Notes: generated by a model from the sequence alone, not told the origin. A stretch of 64,000 nucleotides of DNA from an uncultured Selenomonadales bacterium (GCA_947165145.1 CAMUZG010000001.1:1-64000); one strand, 5' to 3'. Positions 27,001 to 36,056 are shown, numbered from the stretch's first letter. Program-made: numbers and translations.

Positions 27001-27228
27001 AACTTCGTCGAGAATTTGTCTTGCAAAGCGGCTGAAGCTGTTCATGCGTGTGTTGAGTGCGCCGCCCGTCAATGCCGCAAGCTCCAATTCCGCGCGATAA
27101 GTTTGGTAAGCCGGCAGCAGAAAAATTATTTCGGTCTTGAGCGGTTCGGTCTCAAGAATTTTTTTTGCGCGTTGCAGACACTCGAAAGTTTTTCCTACGC
27201 CCGCACGCCCAATGATTAACTCGACCAT
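24037..27228 (-). CDS. addB: ATP-dependent helicase/nuclease subunit B (AddB)
   Basis: A 1063-residue subunit of the AddAB double-strand-break resection enzyme. Start ATG 27228 has GGAGA upstream. N-terminal GRAGVGKTFECL is Walker A. The C-terminal RecB-type nuclease shows LVGRIDRIDL followed by IIDYKTGKAS, and the four iron-sulfur Cys are in ECPFKFF and CKYCAFSALCC, as in AddB. The partner addA, normally adjacent, is not here: the next gene downstream is the Crp/Fnr regulator. Confidence 0.9.
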   Translation of the reverse strand: MVELIIGRAGVGKTFECLQRAKKILETEPLKTEIIFLLPAYQTYRAELELAALTGGALNTRMNSFSRFARQILDEVGGALLPRISEIGRRLLLRKILLRRDKDGELKFFTRAAKQHGFAELLSDELKELRNYSIDADKLNAAADNVDDDDLRDKLRDLSALNEDFRALLADKLIDDENLLERAAELLEQSATIANTEIFIDGFIFFDPQQRNFLRELFKHARNVHITLTMDTNLNSRENQLEVGIFNRSFRTFKMLRDLAEEVHVEFNIARLSNPRRFKVSPLKILEQRLFDYSPKKFNDAAGLKVVEAVNRRAEVEAIAREILRLVKNGFKLRDIGVLVRDETYFALVKPLFEVHAIPFFIDMKRPAAHHPLAELIRSALEVLRGWRREPIFRCLRTGFFNATQQEIDLLENYVIEFGLKGSGSWQHTWDYLRERSIDNGKHTPQSSDLEFLDRINEIRKRVIKPLINFAERVKSANGEVIALTTALFNLTEDLLVHEKLSAWSQAEELRGNLALSREHLKIFDDMVSLFEQIVDAIGGDEITVREFEAIIGEGLDALEMSLIPPGIDEVTVAQFEQNSLQNSRAIFVAGFDDGNFPRKIIEKNLLSDADRVRLNESGLEISFGGREQALAEKFLIYRGLTEAREFLWLSYPLADAEGKKISPSPLLNKIRAIFPVEIEHVELDVLQNLGGEIFAAGERTLSAETAQKLYAPSKKIRANVTKFESFNECPFKFFAQHGLNLQERVEYKVQSPDIGNILHAVMSNFGRELKNENRSWSSVNAVELERRVEKIVDELTPRVHNKILLSTKTLEYRRERIKKVAVESLKRLIELDKVSEFHPKIFETDFRETDSTRTIGDVTADLVGRIDRIDLSSDGNYFLIIDYKTGKASISLKKILAGLSLQLVIYLAAAKNLPEIGEREPSAMLYCFLKLSSKSGRTEDDAKSESVKELKMPGLILADDAIKKAVDSTEEFVNFNKDNLVSRGDLQTIIDYAEKILLTTGERILNGDIDVKPAKFGTDLDACKYCAFSALCCFDRAFNEITKPTDKKPNEIIDAMRKFVAE

Positions 27229-27257
27229 GAGAAGTCTCCTTTCGCCGATTGTCAAAA

Positions 27258-27292
27258 AAAAATCCCCGCGCTTGGCAGGGAAAAATTTTTTA
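27258..27292 (-). terminator. Rho-independent terminator of the secreted-protein gene
   Basis: On the minus strand TCCC/GGGGA stem with a 10-nt loop is followed by ATTTTTTTTT, directly after the gene at 27290-27829 and before addB. Confidence 0.65.
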
Positions 27293-27829
27293 CGGTAACG
27301 TTACGCCATTTGCGGCAACCTGTTCGTGCAGGCGCGGCATGTGCGTCATCAAAATTTCAATCAACTGAATGTGATTCGGGCTTTGAATCATCGCTTGATA
27401 GTGTGACGGATTCACGCCGCTTGCCGAGGAAAATGGTTTTTCGCAGATGATTTGTTCGCCCTGCACGCTGAACAGCGCGTAAACCGGCACGAGGTGAATA
27501 TCTTCTTCCCAAATGCCCAAATCGTCGTCAATCTGTCCGCGTTCCTGGAACATAACCGCCATATCGAAAATCAGCGGCGATTGATTCGGTGCAACGTAGA
27601 AGTCGTAAACGTTACGCGAGAACGGAACGAATGCTACTGACTTCGACGTGCTGTCCGCCGACACTAAGAACAGAGTTCCGTCAGCTTTCATGCGAATCAG
27701 CGTGAGTGATGAGGAATCGCCTTCGACGTACGTTGACGCCAATTCGTCGAAAGTTTCATTGTCCGCCGCCTCAACGTTCATCGACGTGAACAGAATCAGC
27801 GCGAGCAACAGAATTATTTTCTTTGCCAT
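27290..27829 (-). CDS. Secreted protein of unknown function
   Basis: A 179-residue protein with a clear Sec signal (MAKKIILLLALILFTSMNVEAAD), probably cleaved after VEA. The mature part is mixed alpha/beta with no domain I recognise (FLVSADSTSKSVAFVPFSRN, then FDMAVMFQERG). It contains a single Cys in mature sequence, so no disulfide is expected. It lies 15 nt downstream of plsY on the same strand and ends at a terminator. Confidence 0.7.
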   Translation of the reverse strand: MAKKIILLLALILFTSMNVEAADNETFDELASTYVEGDSSSLTLIRMKADGTLFLVSADSTSKSVAFVPFSRNVYDFYVAPNQSPLIFDMAVMFQERGQIDDDLGIWEEDIHLVPVYALFSVQGEQIICEKPFSSASGVNPSHYQAMIQSPNHIQLIEILMTHMPRLHEQVAANGVTLP

Positions 27830-27844
27830 GATGATCGACCTCCG

Positions 27845-28423
27845 TCAGATTTTATTTTCGCGACCTGCTCTGAGACGTTTGACGTTGTCTTTGTGCCGCC
27901 AGATGATAACGACAGCCGCAATCAGTGCGAACGCGAAAAACTCCGCAGGTTCTTTGAAACACGCCGCCAAAATCGGTGCGAGCAATGCCGCGACGATTGA
28001 GCCGACCGAGACATAACGCGTGAGCAAAGTCAGCACGAGCCACACGACAAAGATAATCGCCGTGATTGTTGGCATGAGCGCGGAAATTACGCCGAGCCCC
28101 GTCGCGACGCCTTTGCCGCCTTTGAAGCCGAGGAACAGCGGGAAGACGTGTCCAATCATCGCGAGCAGACCGCCCAAGACCATTGCGCCAGGTGTGCCGA
28201 TAAGACAGCCGCCGAGCAGGACGCCGATTTGACCTTTAATCAAATCGAGCAGGAAAATTAGAAAGCCCGCTTTTCTGCCGAGAACACGCCAAGCGTTGGT
28301 TGCGCCGATGTTGTGCGAGCCGCACTGCCGCAAATCTTTTTTCCAAATGAGTTTGCCGAAAATCAAGCCGTTTGGTAAGGAGCCGATGAGATACGCCGCG
28401 ATTACGAGAATTGCCCAATCCAT
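27845..28423 (-). CDS. plsY: Acyl-phosphate:glycerol-3-phosphate acyltransferase PlsY
   Basis: A 192-residue membrane enzyme making lysophosphatidic acid. Motifs are GSLPNGLIFGK, CGSHNIGATNAWRVLG and GFKGGKGVATGLG. ATG 28423 is the family start; an extension to 28507 would read through the GGAATT repeat and into the tRNA gene. The ribosome site GAGGAATT is supplied by that repeat. Confidence 0.93.
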   Translation of the reverse strand: MDWAILVIAAYLIGSLPNGLIFGKLIWKKDLRQCGSHNIGATNAWRVLGRKAGFLIFLLDLIKGQIGVLLGGCLIGTPGAMVLGGLLAMIGHVFPLFLGFKGGKGVATGLGVISALMPTITAIIFVVWLVLTLLTRYVSVGSIVAALLAPILAACFKEPAEFFAFALIAAVVIIWRHKDNVKRLRAGRENKI

Positions 28424-28425
28424 AA

Positions 28426-28460
28426 CTAATTCCTCATTCCAAATTCCTAATTCCAAATTG
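28426..28460. repeat. GGAATT-type short repeat array
   Basis: Tandem TCCTAAT/TCCAAAT units (AGGAATT/TTGGAATT on the other strand) fill the gap between tRNA-Leu and plsY and provide the plsY ribosome site. Confidence 0.75.
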
Positions 28461-28465
28461 TTAAG

Positions 28466-28550
28466 TGGTGCGGATGGAGGGAGTCGAACCCTCACGCCCG
28501 AAGGCAACGGATCCTAAGTCCGGCGCGTCTGCCAATTCCGCCACATCCGC
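28466..28550 (-). tRNA. tRNA-Leu (anticodon UAG)
   Basis: Minus-strand cloverleaf of 85 nt including an encoded CCA. Acceptor arms GCGGATG/CATCCGC pair perfectly, the anticodon loop CTTAGGA carries TAG, the long variable arm (GTTGCCTTCGGGC region) marks a class II leucine tRNA, and the T loop GGTTCGACTCC is standard. Confidence 0.95.
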
Positions 28551-28558
28551 TTGCGCCG

Positions 28559-28587
28559 ATTAAATCACATTTACTTTTCACTGTCAA
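28559..28587 (-). promoter_or_regulatory. tRNA-Leu promoter
   Basis: On the minus strand TTGACA (28582-28587), 17-nt spacer, TTTAAT (28559-28564), 8 nt before the tRNA 5' end. Confidence 0.75.
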
Positions 28588-28686
28588 CGCCGCGCAGGAT
28601 TTAATCTTTCGTCGCCGAATACTACCTGCAAAATTTTTGACAAGTTGGCGGGAGACTGTTTGGGCTCAAAATTTAGTTTTATTTTT

Positions 28687-28857
28687 GTTGATCAACTTTT
28701 CTTTGCGTGCCCAAAGAAAAGTTGCAAAAGAAAAGGCACCTCGCGGGGGCGTTCAGTCCAAACGATTCCAACGTTGAGATTACCCGTAGCTCGTGGTTGT
28801 CGCCTTCGAAAACATCACGTTTTCTGGGCGACAGGACGGCCGTCATCCATGACGGCC
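28687..28857 (+). repeat. Cluster of near-perfect palindromes in the argS leader
   Basis: The 350-nt gap before argS holds no gene but four palindromic units: GTTGATCAAC at 28687-28696, a 13-bp perfect inverted repeat CAACTTTTCTTTG at 28693-28705/28712-28724, GAAAAC/GTTTTC at 28808-28824, and the 9-bp GGCCGTCAT at 28838-28846/28849-28857 with a 2-nt loop. An open frame across it has no ribosome site. It looks like an inserted palindromic repeat element. No T-box is visible. Confidence 0.65.
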
Positions 28858-28902
28858 TCAACTTCCCGCAACGTGTTTGCTGATATACAGGAGGTAAAAA
28901 AT

Positions 28903-30561
28903 TTGCAGACCAAAGAAAAAATCGCGGCGGTCGTTCGTGAGGCTGTGACAGCGGCGATGAATGACGGCGCATTGAAATTTTCCGACGCATTGCCCGAAGT
29001 CGCGTTGGAAGTTCCGCCGAAAAAAGAGTTCGGTGCCTTCGCGACGAATTTCGCCATGCAGACCGCAAAAATTTTCCGCACGTCACCGCGAAAAATTGCC
29101 GAGGAAATTAAATCGCGAATCACTTCCGACCTGTTCGACAGAATTGAAATTGCCGGCGCGGGCTTCATGAATTTTTATCTGAAAAGCGACGTGCTTTATC
29201 GTGAGCTCAAAAAAATTTACGACGTGGGCGAAAATTTCGGACACCTGCCGAACAAAGGCAACGTCACGATTCAGGTTGAATACGTCAGCGCGAATCCCAC
29301 GGGCCTTTTGCATGTCGGTCACGGACGCGGCGCGGCGGCTGGTTCCGCTATCGTCAACATCATGCGGGCGGCGGGCTACAACGTTGAAAGCGAATATTAC
29401 ATTAACGACGCGGGCAACCAAATGGATAAACTTGCCGTCAGCGTCAACGCCCGTTATCTTGAATTGCTCGGACAAACTGTTGAGTTCCCTGAGGACGGCT
29501 ATCTCGGTGCGGACATTATCGACACGACAAAAAGAATCATTGCCCGCCACGGCGATAAATTTTTGAGCTTGTCGAACGATGAACGCTTGAAAATTTTGGG
29601 CGACCTTGCCTATGCCGACAAAATGCTTGAGCTTAAAGACGACCTGGAAAAATTCGGAGTGAACTTCGACGTTTGGTTTAGCGAAAGAACTTTGCACCCC
29701 GACAAAATCAACGCGGCGATTGAAATTCTCAAGTCGAACGGCGACATTTACGAGAAGGACGGCGCACTTTGGCTGGCGAGTACAAAATACGGCGACGACA
29801 AAGATCGCGTGGTTGTTCGCGAAAACGGTGAGCCGACTTATCTTGCCGCCGACATTGCCTATCACAAAAACAAATTCGACCGAGGCTTCGGCGAACTGAT
29901 TAATCTTTGGGGCGCAGATCATCACGGCTACGTTGCTCGCGTCAAAGCTGCGATGAAAATGTTGGGCTACGATTCCGACAAGCTCAAAATTATTTTCCTG
30001 CAGATGGTCAGTCTTTTCCGTAGCGGCGAGGCTGTAAAAATGTCCAAACGTGCAGGCACGGCGATTCCCCTGCGCGAACTTATGGAAGAAGTCGGCACGG
30101 ACGCGGCGCGTTACTTTTTCTTGATGCGTTCGACGGACAGCCAACTTGATTTCGATTTGGATTTGGCGAAGTCGCAGAGCGCGGACAATCCCATTTACTA
30201 TGTTCAGTATGCGCACGCGAGAATTTGTTCAATCTTCCGCCAGACGCAGGAGGCGGGTTTGACGCTTGACGATGAGCCGAACTTTGCGCTGATGAATTCG
30301 ACCGCGGAGCTTGACCTAATCAACAAAATTTTCGAGTACCCCGACGAGATTGAAAAGTCCGCCGCCGAATACGCACCGCAACGCATTGCCCGCTATGTTT
30401 ACGATTTGGCGTCGACGTTCAGCGCATTTTATCGCGACTGCAGGATTTTGGGCGTCGAAACTGATTTGGCGACTGCGCGGCTTGCACTGCTCAAAATCAC
30501 TCAACACACGATTCAACACGCATTGAGTTTGTTGGGAGTTTCCGCGCCCGAAAGAATGTGA
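28903..30561 (+). CDS. argS: Arginyl-tRNA synthetase
   Basis: Class I synthetase of 552 residues charging tRNA-Arg. Start is TTG 28903 with AGGAGG at 28889-28894; the frame is open upstream through the palindromic leader but has no other site. HIGH-type motif is HVGHGRGAA, the KMSKS counterpart is KMSKRAG, and the C-terminal DALR domain is present. It is followed by the YkuD and rpoE genes at 4 nt or with overlap, forming a short operon. Confidence 0.94.
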   Translation: MQTKEKIAAVVREAVTAAMNDGALKFSDALPEVALEVPPKKEFGAFATNFAMQTAKIFRTSPRKIAEEIKSRITSDLFDRIEIAGAGFMNFYLKSDVLYRELKKIYDVGENFGHLPNKGNVTIQVEYVSANPTGLLHVGHGRGAAAGSAIVNIMRAAGYNVESEYYINDAGNQMDKLAVSVNARYLELLGQTVEFPEDGYLGADIIDTTKRIIARHGDKFLSLSNDERLKILGDLAYADKMLELKDDLEKFGVNFDVWFSERTLHPDKINAAIEILKSNGDIYEKDGALWLASTKYGDDKDRVVVRENGEPTYLAADIAYHKNKFDRGFGELINLWGADHHGYVARVKAAMKMLGYDSDKLKIIFLQMVSLFRSGEAVKMSKRAGTAIPLRELMEEVGTDAARYFFLMRSTDSQLDFDLDLAKSQSADNPIYYVQYAHARICSIFRQTQEAGLTLDDEPNFALMNSTAELDLINKIFEYPDEIEKSAAEYAPQRIARYVYDLASTFSAFYRDCRILGVETDLATARLALLKITQHTIQHALSLLGVSAPERM

Positions 30562-30565
30562 TGTC

Positions 30566-31189
30566 ATGCAAGCGCAACCTTCGCCGCAATGGGTGAAAAA
30601 TCTTCCCGCCGCACAAAATTCTGGACAAATGGTAGTCGTCGCAGGTTTGGACGGAACGACAGCTTGGATTTCAATGCATGAACGCAACACTTCGGGCGAC
30701 TGGGAAATGATTATGACGACGCCTGGCTTTATCGGCAAGAACGGTCTCGGCAAAGTCCGCGAAGGCGACCATAAAACGCCCGTCGGCACGTTCAGATTTG
30801 ATTTCGCGTTCGGTATCGCTCCTGACCCGGGCTGTGCGATTCCTTACGTTCAAATCAACGAAAATCATTATTGGTCGGGCGATTGGAATTACAAGTACAA
30901 TGAGTTCGTCGACGTGCGCGAGGCTCCGGCTAATTTCGACACGCGTTACAGCGAACATCTCCTCGATTACAATCCGCATTACGTTTACGGCTTGAACATG
31001 GGCTACAATGCCGACTGCACGCCCGGCAAAGGCTCCGCGCTGTTCATGCATTGTTTCGGTCCCGTTAAGCCGTGGACTGGCGGTTGCGTCGCGTTGCCCG
31101 AAGCCAAAATGCTTTTCGTCATGCAACACATCAGATCTGGTTGCGCGTGCGTCATCGACACTTTGAAAAATTTGGGAGGAACGATTTAA
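30566..31189 (+). CDS. L,D-transpeptidase (YkuD) domain protein
   Basis: A 207-residue protein. GDHKTPVGTFRFDFAFG opens the YkuD fold, and the catalytic region is LFMHCFGPVKPWTGGCVALPE, with the nucleophile Cys in GGCV. The family makes 3-3 peptidoglycan cross-links or anchors proteins. Unexpectedly there is no signal peptide, and the ATG has a poor ribosome site, so translation probably follows from argS, 4 nt away. Its stop overlaps the rpoE start (TAATG). Confidence 0.85.
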   Translation: MQAQPSPQWVKNLPAAQNSGQMVVVAGLDGTTAWISMHERNTSGDWEMIMTTPGFIGKNGLGKVREGDHKTPVGTFRFDFAFGIAPDPGCAIPYVQINENHYWSGDWNYKYNEFVDVREAPANFDTRYSEHLLDYNPHYVYGLNMGYNADCTPGKGSALFMHCFGPVKPWTGGCVALPEAKMLFVMQHIRSGCACVIDTLKNLGGTI

Positions 31190-31476
31190 TGGAAGACATC
31201 TACGAAACAATGAGCGAGGTTGATATTGCCTACATGATTTTGAGCAAGTCGGGCAAAGACAATCCGCTTTACTTCAAGAAATGGATTCGCGAAGTCATCG
31301 CCAAAAAAAATAAAGTCGTGCAGAACGAAGCGGCGGCAATTTCCGAAATCTACACGTTGATTAACATGGACAGCCGTTTTCAGCACGTCGGCGACGGAAA
31401 ATGGGGCTTGACCGATTGGTATCCGCCCACGAAAAAATCTTCGTCGAAGTCGACGAAAGCCGTTAAGAATTCTTGA
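31189..31476 (+). CDS. rpoE: RNA polymerase delta subunit
   Basis: A 95-residue protein with the HARE-HTH fold of the Firmicute delta subunit (MSEVDIAYMILSKSGKDNPLYFKKWI, then GDGKWGLTDWYP). The tail is basic (KKSSSKSTKAVKNS) rather than the long acidic tail of Bacillus delta, so effects on polymerase recycling may differ. Start ATG 31189 has GGGAGGA upstream and overlaps the preceding stop. In many Firmicutes rpoE precedes pyrG; here pyrG lies 2.9 kb downstream, past the disrupted protease gene. Confidence 0.85.
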   Translation: MEDIYETMSEVDIAYMILSKSGKDNPLYFKKWIREVIAKKNKVVQNEAAAISEIYTLINMDSRFQHVGDGKWGLTDWYPPTKKSSSKSTKAVKNS

Positions 31477-31494
31477 CCCTATCAGCAAAAAAAT

Positions 31495-31523
31495 AACCGC
31501 TCGGCTTTCGTCGGGCGGTTTTT
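31495..31523 (+). terminator. Rho-independent terminator after rpoE
   Basis: AACCGCTCG/CGGGCGGTT stem followed by TTTTT. Confidence 0.85.
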
Positions 31524-31554
31524 CGTTGCTTAATTTAATGAATTGCAGAGAGCT

Positions 31555-31774
31555 TTACTTGTCGGAATCATTTGGAGAGTAGAATGTGATTTCATCATCG
31601 ATCAGGTAAAATTCGACAAAGCTCGACCATGCCATGCTATTGTCGGGAGCATAGAAGAGAAAAACGTAGCCGTAATCGTCGATACCTGAATTTTCGTCAT
31701 CAAGCATTTTTTCTTCAATCTTCGGGTTCTGACCAATTTTAAAGGGCTCACCTTTGGTAATTTTAACCCTCTTA
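31555..31774 (-). pseudogene. Severed C-terminal end of the clostripain-like protease
   Basis: On the minus strand an open frame with no usable start reads VKITKGEPFKIGQNPKIEEK, then LDDENSGIDDYGYVFLFYAPD, and ends ITFYSPNDSDK at a TAA (31555-31557). The pattern matches the beta-rich C-terminal end of C11 peptidase homologues, which should follow the point where the gene at 32147-34207 is cut. It lies just outside the left end of the IS605-like element. A frame at 31602-31868 on the same strand is a shadow. Confidence 0.65.
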
Positions 31775-31821
31775 GCGCGAGAATTCCCCCGCCGAGCGGC
31801 GGGATGAATCGCGCTTTTGCG

Positions 31822-31850
31822 TAGACATTATTGGTTCTTTGTGATAAAAT
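31822..31850 (+). promoter_or_regulatory. Promoter inside the IS605-like element
   Basis: TAGACA (31822-31827), 17-nt spacer, TAAAAT (31845-31850), reading into the structured RNA region. Confidence 0.55.
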
Positions 31851-31856
31851 TAGCAT

Positions 31857-32166
31857 AACAAGTAACAAGGAAAGGAGAAGACCTGCGAAAAACTTATAGA
31901 TTGTTGTACTACAATCTTCACGGAGTCTGAAACGTCGAAAACCAAGACAGTAAGCTCCCAGCAGGTATTATAAGGGTTTTGTGATTATCCTCTCTTTCCC
32001 GTGACCATTCGGGATGTAACATGTGCGAAGTCAGCTAAGCAGACAAATCACAACTACCGTAGGGACTACGGGAAGTAAAGCCTGTATGAGAGGAAATAAG
32101 ACGCAACCTCGGCGCGACCTCGTTGATTCAGGAAGCTCCCGCCTCTTCAGGCGGCGAGTAGTTCAC
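31857..32166 (+). ncRNA. Candidate omegaRNA-like structured RNA
   Basis: About 310 nt with many pairings: GATTGT/ACAATC, TTGTGATT/AATCACAA enclosing a CCCG/CGGG hairpin, CCGTAG/CTACGG, and a possible pseudoknot CCTCTC/GAGAGG. It ends in the right-end hairpin and GTAGTTCAC. This is where TnpB-associated omegaRNA scaffolds lie, and in those systems the guide is the flanking DNA just past the right end, here protease-gene sequence. The assignment rests on position and folding, not on a covariance match. Confidence 0.5.
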
Positions 32167-34207
32167 TGAGAATAACCTCACCATCTGGGGCGGAAAATCT
32201 GGCTATTACATCTTCGTCATCATCGTCGCTACCTCCCCCAGCAACACCGAGGAATAACGGTGTTATCTCGTCGCCCGCCTTGAGATAGTCGACATCACGG
32301 CTTGCCATACCATCTTTACTTGCTTCCTTGCTGGCGCGTTCGATGGTGTATTCTTGAGTTGATTGATTGTAAGATACTTGCAACAGGCGCGGTTCACCAT
32401 TTAACAATATCGGAACGTCATAAAGCTCGTAACCGTTTCCGGCGAAAGTTCTGTCTAATGAAATAAGGTGTCCGTCAAGCGCAGGCCAAGTGGCTTTCAA
32501 ATTACTACGGAAGGTGCCCGTTTGCCTGTCGGATTTAACGGCAAGATTGCTTCCAAGGAATATTCCGCCTTCCTCTTTAATGCCAAGTTCGGGATTGGGA
32601 TTTTCGACGTTACGTCCTATGAGGCAACTGACTCTTGAGACGCTTTCCATTTCTTCGGGCGTGAGGTGGACGACGGCTTGATTGTTCTCTATTGTCACAG
32701 CATGACCTTGCAGAGCTGCTACATTGAAACGACTGCTTCTTTGAGCCGATTTTCCGCTTTGTTCCGTAACTCCTGCCGTAACACTTGGGGTGGCACCGCT
32801 GACGAGTCTGTAAAATGCTTTTTGTTTATCGGAAGCGGAGTATTGCTCTAAGTACGCCGAATGACAATATCCATTGTACGGGTAGTAAGTGGAAATGCCG
32901 CCGCCTATTCGTTCGGCACCGTTACTGGGTTGCCCGACAATCACGGCGTCAATCGCGCTGAGCAAGTTTCTTGAGGCGTCCGGTAAAAGGTATTGGGTGT
33001 TCGTCGCGAGGCTCTTTAAGTCTACGTAACAGCCTTTGTAGCCTTCTGTCAAGGATCCTTCACCATGGACAATGTAATCGAAATCCGAAATGAATCGTCT
33101 TGAGGTATTTGCGCGATTAAGAGCCGACGTAAAATATTCTTCGTGAGCCTGCTTTAGGCGTGGAAATGCGCTCATATCGACAACGGAAAAGGTTGACGCC
33201 GTCCAGTCGTTGTGGTGTTTGCAGTCCGCCAAAGAACCTGAGCAAATTTTTTCTCCCAATACCGCGCCGTTGCTTGCGGGGTTTTGGGCAAGTTCGGTAA
33301 GCCAGTCGGTGTAATACCAACCCAAACCGTTTTCACTTTCCTCCGAAGCAACCATGTATCTCGCGAAGCCGTTGATATTGTTTGCGCACTCATAAGAACC
33401 CATTAGGCACGTATCAAAGCCGATAAGCTCAAAGGGCGGTCGGGCAGGCGATTCACCGTAAACGGATTTAACCGCGCTACTGAGAGCATTCAAACTCATA
33501 ATCTGTCCAGTATTTTCTTTATCTTGACAAACTCCACCGACGCCGCCATGATCCCAAAAGATTAAAATCCTGTGGTCGGCTCTGTAATTTTTCTCGCCGT
33601 ATTTCAGAAACTCTTTGAGCGTGTCAGATTCATACATGCTTGATTCAAAGGCGGAAATTTTCCTTAAGCCGTTGGAATCGTAAAGATAGCGTCCGTTGCT
33701 GTTTATAACAGGGTGATGCCATTGGGAAGTGTTGCCCGTTTGAATCAAAATTTTCACGTTGGGCGGAAGTTGTACTTGAATAGCCTCCTTGATATCGCCA
33801 GTAGCTTGACTATCGTCTGTTTCGAGATCGGTACCGCAAATGTACCAGTAGATAAGCCATTCGTCGCTTGCGTTGTAAGTTTCGCTCGGCATAGTTGGTT
33901 GTGGAAATTGAACAGGTTCGATGGACTGGGCAGGTTCGGGCTCTTGAACGGGTTCGACGGGCTGAACGGGCTCAGGCTCTTGAACGGGTTCGATAGGCTG
34001 TGGCGTTGGCTTAATTATGTTCCATGCGCCGTCATGAAAACTGTCCCCGCCGCGCCCGTTGCCATTGCCGACTTCGCGAGACATGTACTCTACTTCAACT
34101 GCGCCGCGCTCAATCGTTTGTTCGGAGCTTTGCACAGGTTTGGCATTGGTGACGGGACAAAATACCGTTGCCAGCACTGTCAGGGCTACGATACTTCGCT
34201 TAAACAT
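32147..34207 (-). CDS. Secreted clostripain-like (C11) cysteine protease, 3' end replaced by an insertion
   Basis: Start ATG 34207 has GGGAG at good spacing. A Sec signal (MFKRSIVALTVLATVFCPVTNA) is followed by a Pro/Gln/Glu repeat linker (PVQEPEP units, about residues 68-104). The C11 catalytic dyad is H220 (FWDHGG) and C267 (FDTCLMG). The last codons (SELLAA and stop) are contributed by the right end of the IS605-like element, and the natural C-terminal end lies beyond it at 31555-31774. The catalytic domain is intact, so a slightly shortened enzyme may still be made. Confidence 0.85.
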   Translation of the reverse strand: MFKRSIVALTVLATVFCPVTNAKPVQSSEQTIERGAVEVEYMSREVGNGNGRGGDSFHDGAWNIIKPTPQPIEPVQEPEPVQPVEPVQEPEPAQSIEPVQFPQPTMPSETYNASDEWLIYWYICGTDLETDDSQATGDIKEAIQVQLPPNVKILIQTGNTSQWHHPVINSNGRYLYDSNGLRKISAFESSMYESDTLKEFLKYGEKNYRADHRILIFWDHGGVGGVCQDKENTGQIMSLNALSSAVKSVYGESPARPPFELIGFDTCLMGSYECANNINGFARYMVASEESENGLGWYYTDWLTELAQNPASNGAVLGEKICSGSLADCKHHNDWTASTFSVVDMSAFPRLKQAHEEYFTSALNRANTSRRFISDFDYIVHGEGSLTEGYKGCYVDLKSLATNTQYLLPDASRNLLSAIDAVIVGQPSNGAERIGGGISTYYPYNGYCHSAYLEQYSASDKQKAFYRLVSGATPSVTAGVTEQSGKSAQRSSRFNVAALQGHAVTIENNQAVVHLTPEEMESVSRVSCLIGRNVENPNPELGIKEEGGIFLGSNLAVKSDRQTGTFRSNLKATWPALDGHLISLDRTFAGNGYELYDVPILLNGEPRLLQVSYNQSTQEYTIERASKEASKDGMASRDVDYLKAGDEITPLFLGVAGGGSDDDDEDVIARFSAPDGEVILSELLAA

Positions 34208-34261
34208 TTTACTCATCTCCCAACTCATAGAAATTTTTATTACCGTTCCATTCAATTATAA

Positions 34262-36004
<1,743 letters not shown>

Positions 36005-36012
36005 AAACGTTG

Positions 36013-36046
36013 TCCTCTGTAGTCATTTGACCGCAGAGGATTTTTT
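36013..36046 (+). terminator. pyrG terminator
   Basis: Stem TCCTCTG/CAGAGGA with TTTTTT after it, 9 nt past the pyrG stop. The toxin -35 box lies in its loop. Confidence 0.85.
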
Positions 36047-36056
36047 GTGCTATTTT
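36027..36056 (+). promoter_or_regulatory. Promoter of the small toxin-like gene
   Basis: TTGACC (36027-36032), 18-nt spacer, TATTTT (36051-36056). It overlaps the pyrG terminator. Confidence 0.55.

Larger units (their letters stand above)
31775..32166 (+). mobile_element. Protein-less IS200/IS605-type element
   Basis: The left end is an imperfect hairpin at 31775-31814 (outer GCGCGA/TCGCGC, inner CCCGCC/GGCGGG). The right end is a hairpin at 32136-32158 followed by GTAGTTCAC, the common terminus of IS605/TnpB elements. About 390 bp lie between the outer ends, without tnpA or tnpB. The interior holds a promoter and a strongly structured RNA region. The element splits the end of the protease gene. 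Exact ends and target tetramer cannot be fixed by eye. Confidence 0.7.

Noticed and set aside
28551..28902. T-box leader for argS
   Set aside because: No specifier loop, T-box sequence or antiterminator pairing was found; the hairpins are simple palindromes.
29083..30216. 377-residue frame opposite argS
   Set aside because: Same reasoning: no ribosome site, composition typical of an antisense shadow, and argS is certain.
31602..31868. 88-residue minus-strand reading frame
   Set aside because: It is out of frame with the recognisable protease tail, has no ribosome site and runs into the IS605-like left end.
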